Positions 7,309 through 17,938 of a stretch of 31,336 bases of DNA are shown here, piece after piece (positions within the stretch are counted from its first letter, which is position 1; each line of letters starts with the position of its first letter). A program made the position numbers and the translations under genes. The notes beneath the pieces are model-generated. The model was given only the letters and a program-made list of their open reading frames with translations, was not told the origin of the DNA and made no database searches. Source of the DNA: CAYVFC01 sp964450715 (lineage in GTDB: Bacteria; Myxococcota_A; Polyangia; Polyangiales; JAFGIB01); assembly GCA_964450715.1 (NCBI GenBank), contig CAYVFC010000097.1, forward strand, positions 1 through 31,336, written 5' to 3'.

Positions 7309-7858
7309 TGCTTTCCCGACACGTCCCGACGCGCCATCGCGGCGGGCGATCCGGAGATCTCCCGGTTCTCGCGCAGAGAGGTTCCGTGCGTGCTCGGGGT
7401 CTTCGACCGCGCAGGGTCACCATGCACCTCGCGCTCGCGGTGCTCGGTGTGTTGCCTTCCGCCTGTGGAAACGACGTCGGCACCCCGGATGAGTGGATTT
7501 CGCGGCTCAATACCCGGCCCGTACGTGCCCCTGTCAACGCTTCGCCCCCACCCTCGCGGGTGACGACGCATGACTCGGGGTCGTCGTGGGTCGCTACTCC
7601 TTCGACGTGAGGCTCTTTCATCCTCTCCTCTCTGCCGGTTTATCCCGGCGCACTCCCAATCCCACCGAAATCACCGGGACCCGGGGGCGATTCGTCCATG
7701 CAACGTATTTTTAGCATACCTGCCGCGTGGGTCGACGTGGGTGCAAATGCTACAATGTATCCGGCGCAATCTCCGATTTGCCGACAAGAATCGCCTTCGG
7801 ATGTGACGCAGACATGGGCCGTAGACGCCTTTCGCGTAGCAAACAACCGCTCTGCACC

Positions 7859-8181
7859 ATGGTGACGATAGCTTCTAACGGAAAGGAAGCGCTGGCTGCC
7901 TTCGACCGGGAGCCGTTCGACATCGTCATCACCGACCGCGCAATGCCGGGTATTACCGGCGACGAGGTGGCGGCCGCGGTCAAGCGGAAAGCGCCGTCCA
8001 CCCCGGTGGTACTGCTCACGGGGTTCGGCGCCGTCATGAACGACGGGAAGGAAGTCCCGGAAACGTCGACCTGCTTCTGGGCAAGCCCGTCACCGTCGAC
8101 GAATTGCTGCTGGCCATCGCGGAGCTGACCGACGGCCGGCCGCACGTTTCCGGTACGAAGGAACGCCAGGGAGCCGGATAA
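7859..8181 (+). pseudogene. broken response-regulator receiver domain
   Basis: From the ATG at 7859 the frame reads VTIASNGKEALAAFDREPFD, with the phospho-accepting Asp in DIVITDRAMPGITGDEV and the Thr in VVLLTGFG. Near 8054-8059 it shifts one frame and continues as GNVDLLLGKPVTVDELLLAI, carrying the conserved GKP lysine, to a TAA at 8179-8181. The first strand with the acidic pair is absent upstream. So there are two lesions, a lost N-terminus and a frameshift; the second alone could be a sequence error. It converges on the hybrid kinase at 8200. Confidence 0.75.
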
Positions 8182-8199
8182 GACGCAAACTCGCGCCGG

Positions 8200-10215
8200 T
8201 CAACCGGGTTCCGGCGCTTCTCCATTGACCACCTTTGCCAGAACCTTCCTGAACTGCTCCGGTTCGAACGGCTTCTGCAGCAAGGGACAATCGACATCCG
8301 GACCTAGCAATTCCCGAAGCGCCGATCCCAGCATCCCGGTCATGATCACGGTGCGGGCGGCCAGCTCTGGATCGATCTCGGCCAGCTTCCTTCGGAACTC
8401 CGCACCGTTCATGTTGGGCATGGCCAGATCGCAGAGAACCGCGTCAAACTCGCCTCCCGCCTCGATCAAACGCAGCCCCTCGGAACCGCAGAAAGTGACC
8501 TCCACCTCGAAGTCGTCGCTCAGAAAGGCCTGGAGAGCGCGCGCGACCTCGGGCTCGTCGTCGATCAGCAAGAGCCTGCCCGATACGGTCTGTCCGGAAC
8601 GAGTCCCGCCGCGGGCCGCCTCGACGGAACCGGAAGATACGCGGCGCCGGCGGGCCGTCTCGGCCTCGTCCCGCCCGGCCGGCTCCTGCTCGTGGGCCGG
8701 CAGCAAGATCACCCGGAAGCGAGTACCCCGGCCCGGCTCGCTTTCGACCTCGATGCGGCCGCCCAGCTCGTCCGTGATGGTCTTGCAGATGGCCAGCCCC
8801 AGCCCGGTGCCCTCGCCGACGCCCTTGGTGGTAAAGAATGGGTCGAAGATCCGCTCGATGGTCTCCGGTCCCATACCGCACCCGTTGTCCGCTATCTCCA
8901 CCACGGCGCCTTCCGTGGAACGCGAGACCGAGACCTCGACGCGGCCGTCGGTTCCCTCCGCCTGATCGAAGGCCTGGACCGCATTGATGACGAGATTGAG
9001 GAACAACCTCTCCACCCGCGAGGGGCTGCCGAAGACCGAGAGCGCGTCCCGATACTTGCGAACGATCCGTACCCGGTGGCCCGCCGCGTGGCCCGCCATC
9101 GCCAGAACGTCATCCAGCGCCTCCGAGAGCGCGATCGCTCTCTTCTCCTCCGACGGCGGTCTGGAACATCGCTGGATGTCGCGCACGATACCGGCCACCC
9201 GCTCTGCCCCCTGCTGCGCGTCTTCGAGGAGGGCTAAGAGCTTCTCCGCCTCGATTGCCGGCGGCCGTACAACGGCCGCTTCCGTTCCGCCTGCCCTCTT
9301 CATGCTATCGGAAAGACTCTTCCGGGCCCGGGCGATGTTGATCGTCAGGTAAGTCAAGGGGTTGTTGATCTCGTGCGCCAGACCGGCGGCCATGCTGCCG
9401 AGCGCCGATAGCCTGTCCACCTGCGCCAGCTTGTCCTGCGTCTCGATGCGCTCGGTCGCGTCGCGGACAAACGCCAGCACGGCCGGCTCGCCCCGGTACT
9501 TGATGGAAATCGCAGATACCTCGGCCACCCTGTCCCGGCCCCCGGTATCCCGCGCGCGGTAAAGGGCGGGCGGTCCGATCGGCGTCCCGGTCCGCTTCAA
9601 AAAGACAATGCGCTTTTGGTAAAGCTCGTGGTCGTCCGGGTGAAACAGCTCCTTCGCCGGCATACCCACGGCCTGCTCCGGGTCGCCGACGCCGGCCAGG
9701 CTAGCCGCGTACGGGTTGAGAAAGACGACCTTCTCGCCTTGCAGGATGGCGATTCCGTCCGGCGCGTTCTCGACCAGCGAGCGGAACCTCTCCTCGGACT
9801 GCCGGAGCCTCTCCTCGGCCGACTTGCGCAAGGAGATGTCCCGGACGAAGGAGACAACCCCCGTGTGACTCCCGATACTTACGATGCTGTTGAATACCTC
9901 TAACGGGATCCGCTCTCCGTCGCTCCTGATCACCGCGAATTCGTGAAACATGGGGGTCTCAGCCCCTTCCACTCGATCCTGCCAGGCCCTCAGCAACGGA
10001 GGTAAATCGTCCTCGGCGATGAAGGACCAGACCGACCGCTTTTCTATCTCGTCGGCGTCGAGCCCCACCAGTTCCCCGAGCCCGTCGCTCAGGTAGACCA
10101 CCCGGGGCGCCTCCCCATCGATGATGGTTACCACAACTCCCATGCCGGAAAGCTCGGCCGCGGTCGTGAGCACCTCGAAGAGCTTTTCGCCCTGGTCGTA
10201 TTTCACTTCTGGCAT
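8200..10215 (-). CDS. hybrid sensor histidine kinase, PAS-PAS-HisKA-HATPase-REC
   Basis: The protein has 671 residues and no transmembrane helix, so it is cytoplasmic. PAS 1 (about 14-130, ending VVSFVRDISLRKSAEERL) and PAS 2 (about 142-258, ending LAFVRDATERIETQDKL) precede HisKA, with His281 in GLAHEINNPL. The ATPase shows FLNLVINAVQAF, ADNGCGMG, FDPFFTTKG and GTGLGLAIC. A C-terminal receiver has the acidic pair in LLLIDDEP, the phospho-acceptor Asp596 in AVLCDLAMP and the Lys in LLQKPF. All catalytic residues are present, so it should be active. The start ATG has no strong ribosome site. A deleted copy lies at 3701-4260. Phosphate may pass onward via a phosphotransfer protein not seen here. 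Confidence 0.92.
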   Translation of the reverse strand: MPEVKYDQGEKLFEVLTTAAELSGMGVVVTIIDGEAPRVVYLSDGLGELVGLDADEIEKRSVWSFIAEDDLPPLLRAWQDRVEGAETPMFHEFAVIRSDGERIPLEVFNSIVSIGSHTGVVSFVRDISLRKSAEERLRQSEERFRSLVENAPDGIAILQGEKVVFLNPYAASLAGVGDPEQAVGMPAKELFHPDDHELYQKRIVFLKRTGTPIGPPALYRARDTGGRDRVAEVSAISIKYRGEPAVLAFVRDATERIETQDKLAQVDRLSALGSMAAGLAHEINNPLTYLTINIARARKSLSDSMKRAGGTEAAVVRPPAIEAEKLLALLEDAQQGAERVAGIVRDIQRCSRPPSEEKRAIALSEALDDVLAMAGHAAGHRVRIVRKYRDALSVFGSPSRVERLFLNLVINAVQAFDQAEGTDGRVEVSVSRSTEGAVVEIADNGCGMGPETIERIFDPFFTTKGVGEGTGLGLAICKTITDELGGRIEVESEPGRGTRFRVILLPAHEQEPAGRDEAETARRRRVSSGSVEAARGGTRSGQTVSGRLLLIDDEPEVARALQAFLSDDFEVEVTFCGSEGLRLIEAGGEFDAVLCDLAMPNMNGAEFRRKLAEIDPELAARTVIMTGMLGSALRELLGPDVDCPLLQKPFEPEQFRKVLAKVVNGEAPEPG

Positions 10216-10923
10216 GGGATAACGAGATTATGGCGAACCGCCCGATGGGCTCCGGACCTCTTAGCGGAACAATTCCGTTCGAAAGCCGTTGGGCGAAGCC
10301 GATATAGGAGCATGAAAGGGACTCTGGCCGTCTCGGTATGCAGTGTCTACTCGGTCCGGTCGCTTCGCGTCGGGTTGAAAGCCGGGTTACCCGACCAGCC
10401 TCCTTACCACGCAGTCCCAGGTCTTTCTTCCGGACAGGGTGCAATAGCGCGGCAGCGTTGTCGGACGGCGAAACTCGTACCTTCCATAGGCGTCCTTCTG
10501 CCAGCGGATGTACAATGAATAACCCGGAAGGAACCGTCTGTCAACCCGCCGGACGCGCGGGCGATGCGCGACCGAGACCTCCAGACCGCGGCGGAGGCTC
10601 AGGAGCGAGGGCCGGGGACAAGCTCCCCGGCTGATCCGAGACCGGCGGTTCCCCGGTTGTCCGGTCGTCCCCGTCAGCGTTTATCCGGCCGTTCCCGGCC
10701 CACGGCCGAAGGCATAAAAGAAAGCGAGGGCAGCTACTTCCGGGACGTAGGGATCTCTCGGCGTGCTGTCCCGTCATGGATAATATTCCTGATCGCGCCC
10801 TCCCGCGTATTCTTTCTCGCCAGGGTGACAAAGCTCGGCAGGGGTGGTTTTTATGGGTACTATCAGCTCGAGGGCCCGGCGTCAGGTCTGCACGGTAGCG
10901 AGTTGCAGAAGGAGCGAAAGCAG
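10216..10923. other. 708-bp divergent intergenic region between two hybrid kinases
   Basis: No gene is supported here. It holds copy B of the dispersed repeat (10393-10470), a short inverted repeat CGGAACAATTCCG (10265-10277) about 50 bases before the minus-strand kinase, and an AT-rich GATAATATT near 10776 that could be a -10 box for the plus-strand kinase, without a clear -35. The plus frame is open upstream of 10924 but has no protein-like character, so I did not extend the kinase. Confidence 0.5.
10393..10470. repeat. dispersed repeat, copy B
   Basis: Matches copy A over its 18-bp core (10395-10412) and TTCCGGACA 33 bases later. Matches copy C in CCAGCCTCCTTA at the start and in GCGTTGTCGG at 10455-10464. 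It lies about 180 bp upstream of the hybrid kinase start. On the minus strand it can be read SPSDNAAALLHPVRKK, which aligns with PPSDNATASFVSWPKRR in copy C. Confidence 0.6.
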
Positions 10924-12888
10924 ATGAAAGCGCAAGAAGACCCGGAACGAATGTGGAACCTGCTCGTTCACAATATACCTGACGTCGTGGTGATCCACGT
11001 GGCTCGTGACGGCACGATCCTTTCACTCAACCAGACGCGAATTCCCGATTTGAAAGTGGAGGATGCGATCGGAACGAGTGTATATGACTGGGTGTTACCC
11101 GAGCATCACGAGATAATGAGAAGATCGCTGGAAAAGGTTTTCCGGACCGGGAAACCCGATAACTACGAGGTGATCGGAACGGGCCCCGGGGGACCCAATA
11201 CCTCGTGGTACGAGACCCGTCTTGTACCCAACGTATCCGGGGGTCGGTTGGACTCCGTGATCATGATCAGCACCGACGTCACCGAGCGCAAGAAGGCGGT
11301 CTCGGAATTGCGTATGCGGGACCGCGCCGTGGAGACGTCGATCAGCGGTATCGCATTCATCGACCTGGCCGGGAAACTATCGTACGCGAACCCCTCGTTC
11401 CTTCGACTCTGGGGCTTCGACGATCTCGACGAGGTACGCGGTAGTTCCGTGTTGGAGCTCTGGGAATCCAAGGCCGAGGCCCGGGCTGCGCTCGAGGCGG
11501 TGCTCGACGGAAGAAGCTGGTCGGGTGAACTGGTGGCCAGGAAAAAGGATGGATCCCTGGCCGACATGCGGGCCTCGGTAAACGCGGCCCGTGATCATGA
11601 AGGTCGAATGCTCTGCGGGATGGGAACCTTCCTCGATATCACCGCGGAGAAAAAACTGCGGGCGAGCGCGGCGCAATCGGACCGTCTGGCGAGCATGGGC
11701 ATGCTGGCGGCAGGCGTGGCCCACGAGATAAACAATCCGCTGGCCTACATGTTCCTCAGCCTGGAAGGTTTGCGCAAAGAATTGCTGGAGATCTCCGGCG
11801 ATGCTCGCGACCCGTCGTTCGCCGGGCAAGACACCCGGAACAGACCCGGGGCGGCCGGAGACAGAAGCGGGATCTTCGTCGACTTCGCCGCCATCGATAA
11901 ACTGGTCAAGAAGCTGGAGGTAGTAATCACCGGCGCCGAGCTCGTGCGGGATATCGTGAGCGATATGAAGACCTTCTCTCGCGTCGAAGAGGATTGCGTC
12001 GTTCCATTGTCGTTGAACAAGGCGATCGATACCGCCGCGAACATGGTGCAACACGAGGTCAGGTACCGCGCCCGCCTGGCGAAGGAGTATGGAAATATCC
12101 CAGATGTGATGGGCAACGACGGCCGCATCGCCCAGGTATTTCTGAACTTGATATTGAACGCCGCCCTGGCCATCGACGAGGGGAACGCCGAGAACAACGA
12201 GATCCGGATACGTACCTGGTCCGGGAATGGAGAGGTCCTGGCGGAGGTACGTGATACCGGCAAGGGCATACCCGCGGAGGATCTTGACCGGTTGTTCGAT
12301 CCGTTTTTCACAACCAGGCCGGTCGGCGTTGGTTCGGGGCTGGGTCTGTCGATCTGCCATAGAATTATCACGGCCTACGGAGGACGAATAGAGGTTATAA
12401 GCAAGGTAGGTGAGGGAGCCCGGTTCCTGGTCCGTCTACCCGCCGCGTCGATGGAAGAGACAAGGCCGGCGGCGCCCGAGCCGCCCGGGGGCGAAGCCGG
12501 GTATCCGGCCGTACACGGCCGGATTCTGCTGGTGGATGACGACTCGAATGTCCGGCAGGGCCTGGGGCTGATGCTGGAAGCCGACCACGAGGTGGTGACG
12601 GCGGCCTCCGGGGAGGAAAGCCGGCGGATCCTGGAAAGGGACGCGCACTTCGACGTCATCCTGTGCGATCTCATGATGTCGAGGGGCACGGGCATGGACC
12701 TCTACGAATGGCTGCTCGGGCGACACCCCGATCTCGCCCGCCGGATGGTGTTCATGACCGGAGGCGTGTTCACCCCACGGGCCAGGGATTTCCTGGCCCG
12801 TATCCCGAACCCGTTCCTGGAGAAACCCTTCGCGCCGGGCAGCATCGAGAAGACATTGAGGGAGCTGATCATCGCCGCAAAGGGGTAA
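10924..12888 (+). CDS. hybrid sensor histidine kinase, PAS-PAS-HisKA-HATPase-REC
   Basis: I chose the ATG at 10924 because AAGGAG (10909-10914) lies nine bases before it and the PAS domain starts directly after; the product has 654 residues. PAS 1 (about 8-120) ends SVIMISTDVTERKKA, and PAS 2 (about 130-243) ends MGTFLDITAEKKL. His267 sits in GVAHEINNPL, with a long insert before the rest of HisKA (about 284-330). The ATPase has FLNLILNAALAI, RDTGKGIP, FDPFFTTR and GSGLGLSICH. The receiver has ILLVDDD, phospho-acceptor Asp582 in VILCDLMMS and Lys in FLEKPF. No membrane helix. Same architecture as the divergent kinase at 8200 but clearly diverged. Confidence 0.92.
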   Translation: MKAQEDPERMWNLLVHNIPDVVVIHVARDGTILSLNQTRIPDLKVEDAIGTSVYDWVLPEHHEIMRRSLEKVFRTGKPDNYEVIGTGPGGPNTSWYETRLVPNVSGGRLDSVIMISTDVTERKKAVSELRMRDRAVETSISGIAFIDLAGKLSYANPSFLRLWGFDDLDEVRGSSVLELWESKAEARAALEAVLDGRSWSGELVARKKDGSLADMRASVNAARDHEGRMLCGMGTFLDITAEKKLRASAAQSDRLASMGMLAAGVAHEINNPLAYMFLSLEGLRKELLEISGDARDPSFAGQDTRNRPGAAGDRSGIFVDFAAIDKLVKKLEVVITGAELVRDIVSDMKTFSRVEEDCVVPLSLNKAIDTAANMVQHEVRYRARLAKEYGNIPDVMGNDGRIAQVFLNLILNAALAIDEGNAENNEIRIRTWSGNGEVLAEVRDTGKGIPAEDLDRLFDPFFTTRPVGVGSGLGLSICHRIITAYGGRIEVISKVGEGARFLVRLPAASMEETRPAAPEPPGGEAGYPAVHGRILLVDDDSNVRQGLGLMLEADHEVVTAASGEESRRILERDAHFDVILCDLMMSRGTGMDLYEWLLGRHPDLARRMVFMTGGVFTPRARDFLARIPNPFLEKPFAPGSIEKTLRELIIAAKG

Positions 12889-12921
12889 CAGACCAGCGTC
12901 ACCTGCCTTCAACAACCTGCG

Positions 12922-12940
12922 GCCCGGTATCGATACGGGC
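12922..12940. promoter_or_regulatory. inverted repeat after the kinase gene
   Basis: GCCCGGTATCGATACGGGC is a near-perfect inverted repeat (one extra G) 34 bases after the kinase stop. It could form a short hairpin or bind a dimeric protein. No U-tract follows, so a terminator role is weak. Confidence 0.3.
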
Positions 12941-12946
12941 TTAACC

Positions 12947-13018
12947 TGCCAGCCTCCTTATCATGGAGTTGTCTTCTTTTTGGCCAGGATACGAAAGACG
13001 CGGTGGCGTTGTCGGAGG
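12947..13018. repeat. dispersed repeat, copy C
   Basis: CCAGCCTCCTTA at 12949-12960 and GCGTTGTCGG at 13006-13015 match copy B at nearly the same spacing (57 against 60 bases). It fills the gap between two convergent kinase genes, starting just beyond the stop of the kinase at 13025. Confidence 0.55.
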
Positions 13019-13024
13019 GCGGAT

Positions 13025-14206
13025 TCAATGGTTACCGTCATCCTCGGGAGAGAACCTCCTGGGAAGCCGCAGGCTGAACCTCGTTCCTTCCTGTTGTGAA
13101 GTTTCGAATCTCACCTTACCCCCGAGATACCGCTCGCCGATAAGCTTCATGATGTAGGTACCGAGGCCGTGCCCTACGCCCTCCTTGGTGGAAAAATGGC
13201 GCTGAAAAACATGCGGAGCCACGTTTTCGGGAATGGCTCCCTGGTTCCAGACGTGAAACGTGATGCAATCGTCTTCCTCCTCGCAATATAGATGCACTGC
13301 CGAGCCGGCGGGAGCCGCATCCAGGGCGTTTTTCAACATGTTCTCCAGCACCCGGTGTAACAGGGGGTTGGATACGCAGAGATTCGGGTCCTTGAGCTTC
13401 TCCGTAAAGCGTATCGACCTCGTCTCGTCGGGACAGACGGCGCCGAACCTTCTTCGTAGCCCCTCGAAAACAGCAGATACCGAGGTTTCCTCGGGTCTTA
13501 CCGAAAAGGTGCCCGCCTCCATGGACACCAGATCGCGCTGGGCTTTTATCGCTCCCGACAGAACGTCTATCAAGGTAAGGGTATCATCTCCATATCCGCT
13601 CTGTTCTTTGGGAACCGCTTTTAGCGCGACTCGAGCATTGTAGTAAAGCGCCGTTACCAGGTTGGCCATGTCGTGCAGGAATATGCGTTCCATGACCTCG
13701 AACCGCTTGTCCTTGCGGATATCCTGCATGGTAATCAAGGTATAGCCCGTCTCGGAAAGCGTGATGGGACAGGCGCTGACTCGAAACTCGAAAGACTCTT
13801 CGATGTTCTCCTTCTCGGTGGTCATCAAGCATTCGCGCTGAACGGCCCGGTCCTGTACCTGGCTCGCAACGATGGCGATGACCGCTCCACAATCCCGGCA
13901 AAGACGACCCGTGCCACAGCCATTGGGAGCCTCTATTATCCGGATACACTTCAGTGCCTCCCCGGGGCGAAGACCCAGCAAGGATTCGGGGCTTTCGATA
14001 CCGATGAATTCCAGGAAAGAAGTGTTGGCGGTAATTATCTGACGGCACTGGTTGAGGACCAGTACAACGCCGCCAAAGGCGTTCAGGCAGCTATTGAAGA
14101 GAGAATTGTCGCAGACCTGCCGGATTTGTTTGTCGATCTCCTCTGGGCCCAGGCGTTCTGCAGAAGCGAAAAAGGTAACCGGTCCTTGTTCACGATCGCT
14201 ATTCAT
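13025..14206 (-). CDS. PAS-type sensor histidine kinase with four-Cys motif
   Basis: I chose the ATG at 14206 because GGGGGA lies just upstream; this gives 393 residues. Residues about 35-165 form a PAS domain with a Cys cluster (Cys87, then GCGTGRLCRDCGA with Cys97, 103 and 106), seen in a family of deltaproteobacterial kinases and suited to metal or redox sensing (inference). The dimerisation helix is FLHDMANLVTAL with His178, an HD-x-x-N form rather than the usual HExxNP. The ATPase has ENMLKNALDAA, then FQRHFSTKEGVGHGLGTYIM, in which the G2 loop is HGLGTY. There is no membrane helix and no receiver. It converges with the hybrid kinase at 10924. Confidence 0.88.
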   Translation of the reverse strand: MNSDREQGPVTFFASAERLGPEEIDKQIRQVCDNSLFNSCLNAFGGVVLVLNQCRQIITANTSFLEFIGIESPESLLGLRPGEALKCIRIIEAPNGCGTGRLCRDCGAVIAIVASQVQDRAVQRECLMTTEKENIEESFEFRVSACPITLSETGYTLITMQDIRKDKRFEVMERIFLHDMANLVTALYYNARVALKAVPKEQSGYGDDTLTLIDVLSGAIKAQRDLVSMEAGTFSVRPEETSVSAVFEGLRRRFGAVCPDETRSIRFTEKLKDPNLCVSNPLLHRVLENMLKNALDAAPAGSAVHLYCEEEDDCITFHVWNQGAIPENVAPHVFQRHFSTKEGVGHGLGTYIMKLIGERYLGGKVRFETSQQEGTRFSLRLPRRFSPEDDGNH

Positions 14207-14361
14207 GAGTCCCCCGTAGCGATACGTTCCCCGAAATCTAACACATGGCTTGATCCACGAACGCGGACCACTTTCCCGAAATGATACCACATCCTACCGG
14301 CTATCCACCCCCCCGCGTGTAAGTGGTTGAAAACACATATGATCGTTTCCGAGCCGCCGGG

Positions 14362-14399
14362 CTCGACGGTGTAGCAGCCCTACTCGTCGAGGGCTTTTT
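14362..14399 (+). terminator. orphan hairpin with U-tract
   Basis: CTCGACG (14362-14368) pairs with CGTCGAG (14385-14391), and GTAG/CTAC can pair inside. Five T follow at 14395-14399. It points along the plus strand, where no gene ends for 1.4 kb, so it may belong to a small transcript or be a leftover. No tRNA-like shape is seen. Confidence 0.4.
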
Positions 14400-14407
14400 G
14401 TGGCAGC

Positions 14408-14545
14408 CTACTTCGGGTTAGCTTTCTTGGCGGCGCCCTTCTTCCTGGCGGCAGATCTCTTCGTCGCGGCCCTCCCGGCGGTGCTCTTCTTGGCGGCGGT
14501 TTTTTGGGTGGGAGCCTTCTTAGCCGTGGCCCTTTGGGCGGTGCT
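14408..14545 (-). pseudogene. histone H1-like Lys/Ala-rich tail remnant
   Basis: The minus strand reads, in one open frame to a TAG at 14408, pieces such as RATAKKAPTQKTAAKKS and RSAARKKGAAKKANPK: a Lys/Arg/Ala-rich repeat tail like those of bacterial histone H1-like proteins or extended HU proteins that coat DNA. The frame is closed by a TAG at 14546-14548 only 46 codons upstream, and there is no globular part or start codon. It is therefore a 5'-truncated C-terminal remnant. It begins only 38 bases beyond the end of the lectin-domain lipoprotein gene, suggesting a rearrangement boundary there. Confidence 0.6.
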
Positions 14546-14583
14546 CTATACAGCGTATATTGAACGCGCCCTCGAATAAAAGG

Positions 14584-17546
<2,963 letters not shown>

Positions 17547-17938
17547 CTCTAGAACCTCCCGGCGGCAGTTGCCCCGGCAAACCCCGGGCCCTGCACGGCC
17601 CGCAGGGCCGGGGCCTGCTCTTCCTGTCCCCTGGCTGCTGATGCGCCAGGGCCGAAGAGCACCGTCACCGCCAATGCGGCCGGTAACAGACGCGACCTCA
17701 CGCCCCGCGTTTTCACGGCACCTTACAATATAAGGGATTGGTTTATATTTTTCCATCAATCCGAACAAACGGCGTTCGGAAGCGCGTAACCGAAACCAGC
17801 AAGTCGCAGGAAGGCGACCGCGCCTTGCGGTACACTGGAAGCTCGCCGAGCCGCCCGTCGGCGCTGCCATTGACCAAGCGGGACACACCCGCTACTTTGT
17901 TGTAGTTCTTCGTGAACGGTTGGGGGGTCGAGGGTGCT
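17547..17938. promoter_or_regulatory. divergent promoter region of lectin lipoprotein and REC-AgmX gene
   Basis: The region separates two divergently read genes and holds no gene I can support. An AT-rich island at about 17723-17760 (ACAATATAAGG, TTTATATTTTTCC), unusual in this GC-rich window, is the likely promoter core. I cannot fix exact -10/-35 boxes on either strand with confidence. The shared region suggests the two envelope genes may be regulated together. Confidence 0.35.

Larger units (their letters stand above)
5732..7653 (-). mobile_element. group II intron, apparently full length
   Basis: The 5' end on the minus strand is GTGCGCCGGG, starting at 7653, which fits the GUGYG consensus; the non-coding part to 7309 would hold domains I-III. 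The RT/maturase gene follows. A 33-nt domain V-like hairpin is at 5783-5815, followed by a GC-rich domain VI-like stem with a candidate bulged A in CCCTACCGC. The likely 3' end is ...CCGCAAT at 5732, ending in AY as expected. The ORF is intact and both ends are present, so it may still be mobile. Exact ends are inferred from consensus and memory of related introns, and could be off by a few bases. Confidence 0.8.

Noticed and set aside
10564..10923. Extending the hybrid kinase start to 10564
   Set aside because: The added 120 residues are low-complexity and unlike any domain, and a good AAGGAG site precedes the ATG at 10924.
11377..12360. A 327-codon minus-strand open frame inside the kinase at 10924
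   Set aside because: It is a GC-driven shadow of a gene with all kinase motifs on the plus strand.
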